From positions 124,001-188,000 of the forward strand of contig NZ_JALGBZ010000003.1 of the NCBI RefSeq assembly GCF_023757625.1: a stretch of 64,000 bases of DNA, written 5' to 3'. The position numbers were made by a program, and so were the translations under genes. The first letter of the stretch is position 1, and each line of letters starts with the position of its first letter. The notes below the pieces were generated by a model, which was given only the letters and a program-made list of their open reading frames with translations, did no database searches and had not been told where the DNA came from. Origin of the DNA: Halomonas sp. S3-1-1 (GTDB lineage Bacteria; Pseudomonadota; Gammaproteobacteria; Pseudomonadales; Halomonadaceae). Below, one piece after another: positions 25,953-35,000 of the stretch.

Positions 25953-26229
25953 ATCTGAAACTCTGCGCTTTTCGGCTTTTCTTATAAGCTAACATAGCTT
26001 TAGCACGTATCCACATTCCTGCGTCCTGAATAAAAAAAATCAGCGTGCATGCATCGTTCAGCACGGTCGACATGACCATGAAACTGGAGCAATTGATCAG
26101 CTTGGTTGCGGTTTGATTGCTGAATACGAGTAAACGGCGTGTTGGATGTTAGTGGTGGAAATCTTTAAATTTTTGATTTTTAAGTACAGTCGCATTGCAG
26201 GCGCGTTCCTCAAAAATGGCCTGGCTGCA

Positions 26230-26274
26230 CTCATAATCTCTTGGCTGTAGGTTCAGGTCCTACTGGGATTTCCA
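26230..26274 (+). other. Degenerate tRNA-Met 3' fragment, candidate attachment site
   Basis: The stretch fits the 3' half of an elongator tRNA-Met: anticodon loop CTCATAA (26230-26236), anticodon stem strand TCTCT, five-base variable region, perfect T-stem GTAGG/CCTAC with loop TTCAGGT, acceptor strand TGGGATT, discriminator T and CCA (26272-26274). The bases before the loop cannot form the 5' stem, so the tRNA is cut exactly at the anticodon loop. That is where tyrosine recombinases commonly leave the displaced copy. Loop base A58 is G, so it is probably not functional. Confidence 0.55.
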
Positions 26275-26348
26275 ACTGTTGCAGAGTAACGGTGTGGCTC
26301 ATTGGTGATTCCATGTATGGCAGTAATAGTGAACATGGCGGGTACCCG

Positions 26349-26388
26349 GCCCCCACAAATAGTGAGCCGAGTTTAGCGGTGTGGGGGC
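26349..26388. other. Inverted repeat downstream of the Gp2 gene
   Basis: GCCCCCACA and TGTGGGGGC form a 9-bp GC-rich stem around a 22-base spacer, extended by CCCG/CGGG pairs outside. It lies 50-90 bases beyond the stop of the HUH replication gene. It may be a terminator or a folded origin. The remainder of 25953-26439 holds no gene that I can support. Confidence 0.45.
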
Positions 26389-26439
26389 ATGCGGGCAAAG
26401 AAGTGTTCAGCGGCCATGCTCAATGTTCTTGATGAGACT

Positions 26440-27099
26440 TCAGTTACGACTGGTTCCGAATGCCCTTAACCCTATCCCATACTGCTTCGTATCAGCTTTG
26501 CAAAGGTAAGAGGCGCGATAGAACGCCTCCTGAAAGCTATCTGCATTATCTCGGTCTATCCAGTAGGTAGGGTTCTTTGGAACATGAACCCATGGCTCTT
26601 GGGGGTTCCACAAAACTCCCAGCGCGCTGTACCAAGCGCGTGACACACGGCTGATAAGATTCTCATTGGGGGAGCAGGCTCTACCTAGCATGTGGTAGGC
26701 GTCACGATTCAGTAGAATAAAGAAATGGTAGTGCGGCTTACCATTGCTACCAACCTCTCGACACCATACATAGCGCACTTTGGTATCTGGCACCCAGCCA
26801 CTCAGACGCTTTTGTTGCCGGTCGTGTTTAATGATGGCTTTCAGAGAAGCAGTGAAACGTTTAATCAACCGCTTGTGGTCTTCTAGCGTCATTCGGTCGC
26901 TTATTTCTGAAGGGATGCGAGGGTCAACTCTGAATGCCATTACGCGTGGGTAGTCGCTTAGTGCCTTGTGCATCGTGTCGTAAAGGGCCTGCAGGTATTC
27001 ATCGGCCATTGGTAGATGATCCGCTTGAAGGCTTAGCCCGTTGAACATTGGGGAATTGCCAAAGTGCAGGTTAGCGTTCGATGAGAGTAGCTGTAGCAT
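26440..27099 (-). CDS. Gp2/YagK-type replication protein, HUH fold
   Basis: 219 residues of the inovirus Gp2/YagK-YfjJ family. The HUH metal motif is visible as GKPHYHFFILLN near residue 125. The C-terminal helix FYRASYLCKADTKQYGIG holds the tyrosines and lysine expected of a nicking active site. Such proteins start rolling-circle-like replication or processing of small mobile elements. The ATG at 27099 has AAGGAG six bases upstream; the longer frame lacks this. It follows AlpA on the same strand across a hairpin-rich gap. Confidence 0.75.
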   Translation of the reverse strand: MLQLLSSNANLHFGNSPMFNGLSLQADHLPMADEYLQALYDTMHKALSDYPRVMAFRVDPRIPSEISDRMTLEDHKRLIKRFTASLKAIIKHDRQQKRLSGWVPDTKVRYVWCREVGSNGKPHYHFFILLNRDAYHMLGRACSPNENLISRVSRAWYSALGVLWNPQEPWVHVPKNPTYWIDRDNADSFQEAFYRASYLCKADTKQYGIGLRAFGTSRN

Positions 27100-27126
27100 T
27101 TTAAGCTCCTTTGTATGAGTAAAATA

Positions 27127-27258
27127 GCCCATGGCTTTAAAGCATGGGCGTTTATGACAGGCAGGATGAATCCTCCAGCGGTTGCTGGATTCAGTGCCAT
27201 GGTGGTGTATCGATGCTGAGTTCTTAGATGACAGCTTAAGTACGGGGCTTGATGCCCC
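27127..27258. other. Hairpin-rich and AT-rich gap between alpA and gp2
   Basis: No gene is seen in 27100-27432. Three stem-loops are packed here: GCCCATG/CATGGGC (27127-27149, with a palindromic CTTTAAAG loop), TCCAGC-GGTT-GCTGGA (27174-27189), and GGGGC-TTGAT-GCCCC (27244-27258). Next to them is an AT-rich tract with repeated CCTTAA (about 27270-27320). This could be a replication origin served by the HUH protein, or a folded leader; the choice is open. Confidence 0.4.
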
Positions 27259-27432
27259 TCCCTCTACACTTTGATTACCTTAACCTTAATACCTTAATTT
27301 AATAATAATTAAACAAGGGTCAGAAAGGTTGATGGCAATTCGACGGATGTAGATAGGTGCTAGCGTAAGCGAGTAGCGGCTAGTGGATAATCAACTCTTC
27401 AATTAAATTAGCAAAAGCTAAATGATTTGATC

Positions 27433-27630
27433 TTAAGCAGCATCGTCATCTCTACGCTTAATGCTGTCATTTATCCAAGTATCGATTTCACTTTCGACCC
27501 AGGCAACGGCCCGCGTGCCCAGCTTGATTGGCTGAGGAAAACGCCCAAGGCTGATGTACTTGTAGATCGTCGATCTGGCTAGCCCTGTGCGTTCCATGAC
27601 GTCTTTGATGCGGATCAGTTTCATGCTCAT
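27433..27630 (-). CDS. alpA: AlpA-family regulator
   Basis: 65-residue MerR/excisionase-like DNA-binding protein with the family pattern IRIKDVMERTGLARSTIYKY, then FPQPIKLGTRAVAWVESEID. AlpA proteins switch on excision or replication genes of prophages and satellites. GGAG lies before the ATG at 27630; a start six bases later is also possible. Its place upstream of the HUH gene fits a role in turning on that element. Confidence 0.88.
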   Translation of the reverse strand: MSMKLIRIKDVMERTGLARSTIYKYISLGRFPQPIKLGTRAVAWVESEIDTWINDSIKRRDDDAA

Positions 27631-27771
27631 GACGAACTCCTGTTATTCGTTCATGACATGAGGAAGCTGAGTATTTTTTAATTGGAGAGTGGCCTTGGCG
27701 ACTGGAGGTTATGCGTCGCTAGGCTCTTGAGCGTCAGACTCTGTGGCATCATCTGGCTCATCGTTGATGGC

Positions 27772-29370
27772 TTAAAGGCAATCCTGATGATACGTTTGCC
27801 AATAAGTTTTTAGATCCTCACTGACAGAACTAAGAAATATAGTGGTTGTTGGCTCTTGATCGGTACCTTCGGAGCGCAGGCAATAACACCGTAGCTGAAA
27901 CGCGGGTAAGCTCGGGCCGTTAGGTGAATTGGGGAAAACAGGTACGAGCATGTATGTCATTGCTTCGACATTTTCGTGTTCATCTAGGGTGAAGACACGT
28001 TGAAGCTGTTTGGCTAGGTGATGTGACAGGGCATAAAACAGTAGCGCCAAGGGAGGGTAAGAAATTTGCCCTGTGATTGGATCTACTTCGGGAGACCTAT
28101 GAGGCTTATTATCGTCCAGGGCCTTTTTATAATTGTCTGCTTTTTCAGACGCGCATTCTGATTCCTGCCCAGGTTTCGCTTCGATCACATATTCAGGCGC
28201 TATGCCTAAACGACGAGCCGTCGCCACTATGACGTCATGGCATGGTTGTTCAGGCCCAAAAAAACCTTCTTTCAACTCATTCCAGGAGGAGGTTAGCAGA
28301 TGACATGCGTCGATATGAACGCTGGTAAGTAACCAGTTTGCATCATCCGCATCGTAGTATTTAACTAGCTCTTCAATACCGCTTTCTAGGTAGCGTGTGC
28401 TTGGCAGCAGTGATCGCGCCTCGTTAAAAATTCTTTTGAGTTGGATGTATTTCTCTTGGTAGTTTTTAGCCTCGCGATAAGGATCATGCTCTCGTTTTGA
28501 TTCATCCTTAGTATCGTCTGACACGGTACTATCAGAATCCTTATTGGCATCGTACTCCTTCAACAATGCTTCGATTTGAAGGCTACACACCCCAGCCGTC
28601 ATCACCGCATCTACAATTCCGCCTACTAACTCGGTTCTCTTAAACTTCCTGCTTGAAGGTAGCGATAAAATGGTGGCCGGTGCTCTTACACGTTTACCGA
28701 GCAAAGGGTGTTCTAGATCCAGCAAATAGATGGAAGTCTTGCGAGTAGTAGCCTTAGGTGCGTATCGCCCTGGCTGATGGTGAGCAATGAGACCCAAGCC
28801 ACACAGCTTCTTTAGCTGGTTCGTGATGCGAAAACTCGACATCCCCGTCAAACGACGTAGGGCGGATACGCTAAGGCGAGTCACAGTCCCTGGCGAATCA
28901 GCATGAGCCAATAACACCATTAGCAACCAGCGATTAGGAAGCGTTAAGCCAGTACGGCGGCGACGGCTTCCCTCGCGCAAATCAATTCTTTCCTCAATGC
29001 TAGACAACCGGGACGTTTTTGCCAGTGTGATTATTTCTTCTGCATGGCAATTGCTGACGGGTAATGAAGATTTCGCCAGTGCCTTTAAAAGCTTGGCTGA
29101 TAAAAGGTAGCGCGATTTATATCGTCCAGGCCCCTTTCTCGGCAAACGTTCTACTTCAACAAATTGCTCTTGTTGCTTACCCCGTTTGCAGGTGAGTACT
29201 TGCCACGCGCGCCGACCTTGCGCATAGGTTAAACCCAGCTCAGCAAAGAGGTCTCGTGGAGAGCATTCCACAGGCTGATCGAGGCCTTTTTTCGAAGCCC
29301 ATTGAGTCAGTAGCCAACGAGCTTCGGGTGTTAATAGGGTGCTTTCGTAGGCGAGAAATGCTGTATTCAT
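27772..29370 (-). CDS. Large unknown protein with winged-helix-like segments
   Basis: About 532 residues, not recognised as a named family. Two segments look like winged helix-turn-helix modules: residues about 20-100 (SPRDLFAELGLTYAQGRRAW) and about 140-225 (LSVSALRRLTGMSSFRITNQ then KKLCGLGLIAHHQPGRYAPK). A charged region follows (DSDSTVSDDTKDESKREHD) and then a helical C-terminal half. DNA binding or replication control is an inference. It is divergent from the MatP-like gene, with the 13-bp repeat array between them. No strong ribosome site is seen, so the start could also be at 29385. Confidence 0.7.
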   Translation of the reverse strand: MNTAFLAYESTLLTPEARWLLTQWASKKGLDQPVECSPRDLFAELGLTYAQGRRAWQVLTCKRGKQQEQFVEVERLPRKGPGRYKSRYLLSAKLLKALAKSSLPVSNCHAEEIITLAKTSRLSSIEERIDLREGSRRRRTGLTLPNRWLLMVLLAHADSPGTVTRLSVSALRRLTGMSSFRITNQLKKLCGLGLIAHHQPGRYAPKATTRKTSIYLLDLEHPLLGKRVRAPATILSLPSSRKFKRTELVGGIVDAVMTAGVCSLQIEALLKEYDANKDSDSTVSDDTKDESKREHDPYREAKNYQEKYIQLKRIFNEARSLLPSTRYLESGIEELVKYYDADDANWLLTSVHIDACHLLTSSWNELKEGFFGPEQPCHDVIVATARRLGIAPEYVIEAKPGQESECASEKADNYKKALDDNKPHRSPEVDPITGQISYPPLALLFYALSHHLAKQLQRVFTLDEHENVEAMTYMLVPVFPNSPNGPSLPAFQLRCYCLRSEGTDQEPTTTIFLSSVSEDLKTYWQTYHQDCL

Positions 29371-29434
29371 AGAAGCAATATACACGCTTTCTCAAGCAAT
29401 AAAAGACATTTCATACCCATAGAAAATAGGATTA

Positions 29435-29525
29435 TTTACACATTGTGTTTGTACACAGTGTTTGTACGTAGTGTGTGTACTTCGTGTTTACACATGGTGT
29501 TAACACAATGTATAAACACAATGTG
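29435..29525. repeat. Seven tandem 13-bp repeats, iteron or operator array
   Basis: Exactly seven units of 13 bp, without gaps: TTTACACATTGTG, TTTGTACACAGTG, TTTGTACGTAGTG, TGTGTACTTCGTG, TTTACACATGGTG, TTAACACAATGTA, TAAACACAATGTG. The best units contain the near-palindrome CACA-N-TGTG. The array fills the gap between two divergent genes of an apparent mobile element, where iterons or multi-site operators are found. Confidence 0.85.
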
Positions 29526-29613
29526 ATTAAAAAATACGGTTATTTGCCTCTTCAGAGGTAGGGGAAGCTACCCTTCTCCTTTTTATAAATACTTACGCCT
29601 TTAGGTACAGTTC

Positions 29614-30360
29614 ATGGCTCCCCCATTTCGATGGATAGATACGAAAGATCATGGTCAGTTGGAATGGATTTGCGCTTACATAGCACGCAGATCTTCAAAG
29701 GGTAAGATGCCCTATTCGTTGACCCATATCCTAAGTGCAAGCAATAACCAAACTTTGGCTGAAAGGTTGATGGAGCTTCCTGACGATATATCTAATCGAG
29801 AGGTCAGCCGACAGATGAAGGGCGCCTGGCAAACGCACCAGTATCGAAGACAAAATGGCAAGCAAGTCTCTTTTCAACTACCGGATATCACCCTTAAACA
29901 GCTAGACACCTTGTCCAAAAGAATCGGGTATTCCAAGGTACAAACCCTTAGTCAACTCATCAGCAATGCAGTCGATGAACAAAGGCAAGACGCAGAAAAG
30001 TTAAAAAGAGAACGAGAATCTTTCAATGCTAGGTTAAAGAAGCAGCAAGAAACTGCTCAGCAAGCCGAGCAGGTTTATAGTTCTGCGGTGAATGCATTGC
30101 TGAGCGCCCTAGCTGATGAAATTGACCATCGCTGCCGTTATGAAGCGCTAGTAGGCAAATTGGAAGATGCAGTGATAGAAAGCGACGCCATTGAGGCTTA
30201 CCGCGATTCTGTAACAAAGCGTGCTGCGGAAGTTGAGGAGGAGCTTGGTAAATTGAAAATAATGCGTTCGAGAGTAGGCCCTTCGCTAAATGAACGGATG
30301 CAAGAATTTATTCGCTTACATGAGGAGGGGCATTTTGAGGATGGAAGTGGCCATAGTTAG
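29614..30360 (+). CDS. MatP-like ribbon-helix-helix/coiled-coil protein
   Basis: 248 residues. Layout: N-terminal helical region (1-80, with REVSRQMKGAWQTHQYRRQ), a ribbon-helix-helix core (84-120, QVSFQLPDITLKQLDTLSKR then VQTLSQLISNAV), and a long coiled coil (121-175, charged heptads), with further helices to residue 240. This is the order seen in MatP, the Ter-macrodomain protein, whose RHH reads with the same spacing; the coil here is longer. The similarity is by eye, not a proven homology. It starts 88 bases after the 13-bp repeat array, so it may bind it. A KfrA-like segregation role is an alternative. Confidence 0.65.
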   Translation: MAPPFRWIDTKDHGQLEWICAYIARRSSKGKMPYSLTHILSASNNQTLAERLMELPDDISNREVSRQMKGAWQTHQYRRQNGKQVSFQLPDITLKQLDTLSKRIGYSKVQTLSQLISNAVDEQRQDAEKLKRERESFNARLKKQQETAQQAEQVYSSAVNALLSALADEIDHRCRYEALVGKLEDAVIESDAIEAYRDSVTKRAAEVEEELGKLKIMRSRVGPSLNERMQEFIRLHEEGHFEDGSGHS

Positions 30361-30605
30361 TGATGTAAAACGAAAGAGCGGAGGCTGCAATAGATACATT
30401 CAGAATGGCTTCGTTTTTGGTCTTCCCTAGCGTTAGGTGGGTAGTATATTGGGTAGCGATTGCATGTTTTTTGTGGATATTTTATTTTAAGATATTGATT
30501 TTTAATATTTTTAAATCCTACTCTATTTTAAGATTCAGAATATTGAGTAGCGATAGCTCGTGTGCGATGCCTAACCGTAATCATCGATACACTCAGGGCT
30601 GACCC

Positions 30606-30647
30606 CATCACCACCCGGCGGCTTTCGCACCGCCGAGTGATGCTTTT
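30606..30647. terminator. Strong hairpin at the end of the island
   Basis: CATCAC and CGGCGG pair with CCGCCG and GTGATG, with a small asymmetric bulge, followed on the plus strand by CTTTTC. It probably ends rightward transcripts of the MatP-like gene and may also end the EthD gene from the other side. From 30361 to 30605 I see no gene. Confidence 0.65.
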
Positions 30648-30650
30648 CTC

Positions 30651-31577
30651 TCAATCGCTTTTCACCGTGCCGGTACGAATCAGGTGCATCACGTCTGGCG
30701 TGATCTGATTGTTGGCGCCCAGCCGTTCGATCAGTTGCGCCGGGCGGCTTCCCCTGAGGCCCGCTAGCGTCATTTGCTTATCGCGGACGTAAACATAGTG
30801 GCCGCTCACGGCAAACGCCGTGGTGTAGGCGATGTGCTGCTTTATGCCGTTTTCAAGCCGGGTGAAAGCGTCGGACTCAAAAAAGGCCCGGCGCGTGAGG
30901 GGCGATTGAAACGCAAGTTCCAGCACCGCCACTAGTTCACGCTCGGGCGGTACCTGGTGGCCAACATCCGGTGCCGGCGGCGCGGGGTCGTCGTTGTCGT
31001 AGCGTTCGGGCGTATGCAGCCGCACCTTGAGCAGGGCCGGGTCCTGCGCCAGGGCGGGCGCCAGCTCGTCGGACAGAAACCGGCTGAATGCCGAAGCATC
31101 GTCGTGCGCTGCGCCAAAGTGAACGTGCATGCGATCCAGCCCGTCATCGCCATTGGTCGCGGGCTCAGCGATTTTGTCCACCAGCGTGGTCGAGCCGTTG
31201 GGTAGCGCGTAGGCAATGGTCTCCGCGAACATGTTCTGTTCGTCCGAGAACAGCAGATGGCACGCGTCCATGAAGGTTTGCTGGTCATCGGCAGAGGCGA
31301 AGCCAATTTCCACCCCGCCATCCAGCGCATAGTTTGGAAACGCCTGAACGCCTTCGATCGCTGGCCAAAGATGGTCATCCTGCTCGCGATGAAAATGGGT
31401 CTGGGTATACCAGGCAAGCCCGGGCAGCCGTGAGCAGAGCGGGCCGTGCACATCTCGCCAGTAGGTGGCGAACAGCTCGTGGGGCACGCGCTGGCGACGC
31501 AGCACCGTCGTATAGGTATTGATGGCCACGGGAATATCGCGTTCAGAAAAATCCGGCTGATGGGTGGGCGCCTTCAT
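30651..31577 (-). CDS. EthD-domain protein
   Basis: 308 residues. The N-terminal part carries the EthD/dimeric alpha-beta barrel pattern (HELFATYWRDVHGPLCSRLP, residues 33-52). The second half (from about 145) looks like a second barrel-type repeat with HVHFGAAHDDASAFSRFLSD. EthD-like domains act in degradation or binding of small organics. AAGGAA precedes the ATG at 31577. GC content and codon use return here to those of the core genome, so it marks the right edge of the AT-rich island. Substrate unknown. Confidence 0.72.
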   Translation of the reverse strand: MKAPTHQPDFSERDIPVAINTYTTVLRRQRVPHELFATYWRDVHGPLCSRLPGLAWYTQTHFHREQDDHLWPAIEGVQAFPNYALDGGVEIGFASADDQQTFMDACHLLFSDEQNMFAETIAYALPNGSTTLVDKIAEPATNGDDGLDRMHVHFGAAHDDASAFSRFLSDELAPALAQDPALLKVRLHTPERYDNDDPAPPAPDVGHQVPPERELVAVLELAFQSPLTRRAFFESDAFTRLENGIKQHIAYTTAFAVSGHYVYVRDKQMTLAGLRGSRPAQLIERLGANNQITPDVMHLIRTGTVKSD

Positions 31578-32014
31578 TTAACGTTCCTTGTGAGAAGAGG
31601 TGTTGCTATCGAGTTGCCTTGCCTAGCGGGGCGGCATTGACCGAGGCGGGCTTATATCACCATAGACTCAACGCGGGGGATTGGCTCGAGAAACCCGATC
31701 ATGAACACGGGGTTCGAACGCTCGCGGCCCGCTTCCCTCATGTTGAAAGGCGAGGCGCCCTTTGCGCTATTCTTCGTCGAGCTGCGCACGCATGACTACC
31801 AGAGACGCCTGTTTAGTGAGGTGCTGACGGGAGACGAGTTAAAGCGGTTTTGGAGAGGACAAGGGATCTCGTCAACCGCTTAATGTTTCACCCGGGCAGC
31901 GGGTTTGTTAAGTCAGGCTAAGGACACGCATCATGGGATACGTTCAATGAGTGTTTCGATCAAGCCAGCGCGTCGCGATCATGTGGCGTTCTTCCATACG
32001 CTTTCGGTATGCCG
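31578..32014. other. Intergenic region, no supported gene
   Basis: A 437-base gap. A 60-codon frame at 31701-31883 (start MNTGFERSRPASLMLKGEAP) has no ribosome site and no recognised similarity. I see no convincing hairpin terminator for the helicase-PLD gene, whose stop is at 32015. Confidence 0.5.
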
Positions 32015-35000
32015 CTAACGAACGCGCTTTTCCAGTGCATCGCGCTGAAGCTCCAACTCCTCTCGTAGTTCACCACTATAAAGTACGGAGGTTTCCATAT
32101 TTCTATACGGACCTTGTCGCGCGGCGCAGGCCCAGTTGTAAGAGCCTGCACACATGACATGATCGTCGACCATCACAAGTTTGCTATGAACCCGATTGGC
32201 CGGTTTTACCGTCACGTTATCCTCGGCAAGTGCTTCACAACACCGTTCAAAGCGGGCTGTCTTTTGGGCATCCTGCTGATCACCGTTAGCCGTGTTGAAG
32301 CGATAGTCCGTATAGATCGTTATAGCGATGCCCCTTGCCGCCGCCTTTTGCAGGGCCGCTAGTAACCCGGTTTCGTCCAGACGCTTGTAGGAGATCCAGG
32401 GCGAGACCATATCGAGGCGTGAATTGACGACGTCAAGCAGCTCCTTGAGGCAGTCATCGTGCTCTTCGGCGTCGTTGATCAGCCGCGGCTTGCGGCATAG
32501 TTCGAGCAGATCAGGGCGTGCTGCGCTTGCTGTAAAGAGCAGTTCGTTCTCTTCATGGCGGAACAGATACCGTCCCAATAGGTGACGAGGCGTTCCTCGC
32601 GCAGCCGTATCGATAACGTCCATATCGCCAAACACGATGAAGCTGTCCTTGGCGCGCGATACCGCAACGTTTAAAAGCGAGGGGTCGCTGTCAATGAAAC
32701 CGCCGTCGTCATGGCGCGAATATACCCCTGAAAACAGCACGACGGGCCGCTCGGCGCCTTGCAACGCATGCACCGTGCCCACCGTCATTTCCGCCTCGCC
32801 ACTGCCCACCTTGATGTGTCGCGCTTGGCACTCTTGCTCGATCAGATTGGCCTGGGCCTTGAAGGGTGTCACCACGCCAACGATCTGTTCCAGCGGCTTG
32901 CCGTGCGCGGTTTCCAGCCGCTCGCGTTGGGTTGCCAGCCACTCGGCCACCGTAATGGCTTCCAGCCGGTTGATGCGACTTCCCGAGGGTGGCGACTCGG
33001 CCCGACCATCCACATGCACATAGCCAAAGGGTGGCAGGTCAGCATCGGTGGCTGGTTTCTCACGCAGCGGCTGCAACAGCCCCTGGTAGCAGAGGTCGTT
33101 ACAGTAGGCGATGATGTCGTTGAGACAGCGCCGGTGCTCGCGCAGAAACATGCCCGGCTCGGCCTGTTCGAGGTAGTGGTAGCGGCTGGCCTGTTGGGCA
33201 ATCCGCATCACGCTGCCATCCACTACCGAGCGGCCGCCTTCGCGTAGTGCTTCGTAGTCCTCGACTGCTGAGAGCAGTCCCTGATGCGCAAGGTTGCCCA
33301 CATCGACCGTCGGCGACTGCGTGGCTACCGGTTTGATCTGGTGGACGTCGCCAATCGCAAGTACGCGCTTGGCCAACGCCATGGAAGCACCCGCCACATC
33401 CGGTGCGACCTGCCCGGCTTCGTCGATGATCAGAAGATCGATCTCATTGATCAGGTAATCAGGCCGAAACTGCCCTGGTCCTTCGTAGACTTTGTGGATC
33501 ATATGGGCGGGCAGTGAGTGCAGCGTCGAGACGATACATGGCGTCAGCATCATGCGGCGTCGCCATCGTGGGCGTACCGCGGCAAGCCCCTGCTTCTCTT
33601 GGCCCTTGGCTTGTTTTGCCAATTCGTCCGCCCGTTCGGCGCAATCCTCCAGCCAGCGCGCCTCCCAGTAGTGCACTGCCAGTTGAAAGAGCTGAAAACG
33701 TAGCGTGGTATCCAGCCCCTGATCGAAGGTGTCGAACGCGGCGGGTAGCGCACGAAAGCCCAGCGCTTGGTACGCCGTTTCAAGTTGTATCGTGGCCTGC
33801 TCGATCTCTTGCAGGTTGTGCTGGCACTCGGCGACAAAGGTCTTTTTCTGGGCGATGACGTCGCGCTGCTCGCTCAACCAGGCATTCAGCGTGGCATGAA
33901 TGGCGCTTCCCGAGTCCGCCTGCTCGATCAGTTGCCGGGCGTTAGCGCTGAAATGCTCATCGACGAACAGCTCGCGCCGCAGTCGGCGCTTTTTGGCCAC
34001 CGGTGGCAGCACGGCCAAGAGCGACAGCCACATGGGTTCGTCAGCGCAAAAGCGCTGCCACGCTTTCAGGTCCGCCTTGATGGCATCGTATGCTGTTTGC
34101 AGGCCGGCAAGTACGTTTTGCTCATGGGCCAGCGCCTCCTCGGGGGGATCACCGAGCTTTTCAGCAAGCTGAGCGATAAGTGTGGCCCGAGCCGCCCAGT
34201 GCTGCTGAAGTTTTGAAAGCCTTGCCTGGCGCTCTGTCAGCCGCTGATGAAGCTGCTGTCGAACGGCATGGATGCGCGTGAGCGATTCATCCTCCAGCGC
34301 TTGCCGGGCACGCTGAAGAAAAACTACCTCGGCACTATCAAGGTACTCCGGCGACTCGACGTGGCGATAGAAAGACGGAGTCTGGTAGGACTTTGACGCC
34401 TCGCCTTCTTTGCTGAAAGCGCAGTAGTAGCCGCCGTAGCTGGTCACCTCTGGCAGCCAGCGTCCGCCGATGGCGTCCGAGGTTTCCTCGAAATCCTTGG
34501 CAAAGGCTTCGAGCACGTTGGTGACGGCCTGATTGTTGGTCGAGGCTGCCACGATCAGCGGTGGCTCGGCCTCATTGAGCGCTGCGTTCACCCACAGCGA
34601 GGCAACGGCCGAAAGCACGAAGGTCGTTTTACCCGTGCCCGGCGGGCCGTTGACCGCCAGTATTTCGCCTTCCTCCATGGCCATGACCTGCGCCAGCGCG
34701 TCGCGCTGGGCAATGGCCAGCGGGTACTGCGAATTGGCGTGGCCCAGCCGATGCGCCATGCCGGATAACGGCGCGACGCAGGGCCGATACGTCTCGACGC
34801 GTGAAAGCGCGTAGTTTTCCAGCAGCGGCAGCGTCGGCGCGTTTTTCGAGAGCCAGTCGTAAAGGGCAATGATCTTGTCGGCCGCGCCCAACTGCTCATC
34901 GACCTTGGCAATGCGCGCCTCGTCGGCGCTGACGAACACGTCTCGCAAAAGGGCTTTGGGATAAAGCTGATCGAACAAGCGGCGCGACAGGTCATAGTAG

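Noticed and set aside
26078-26116. Twelve codons resembling the start of a LysR regulator (MKLEQLISLVAV)
   Set aside because: Too short to support; no further regulator sequence follows in any frame.
30405-30602. 65-codon hydrophobic frame after the MatP-like gene
   Set aside because: No ribosome site; AT-rich DNA makes hydrophobic frames by chance, and no neighbour supports it.
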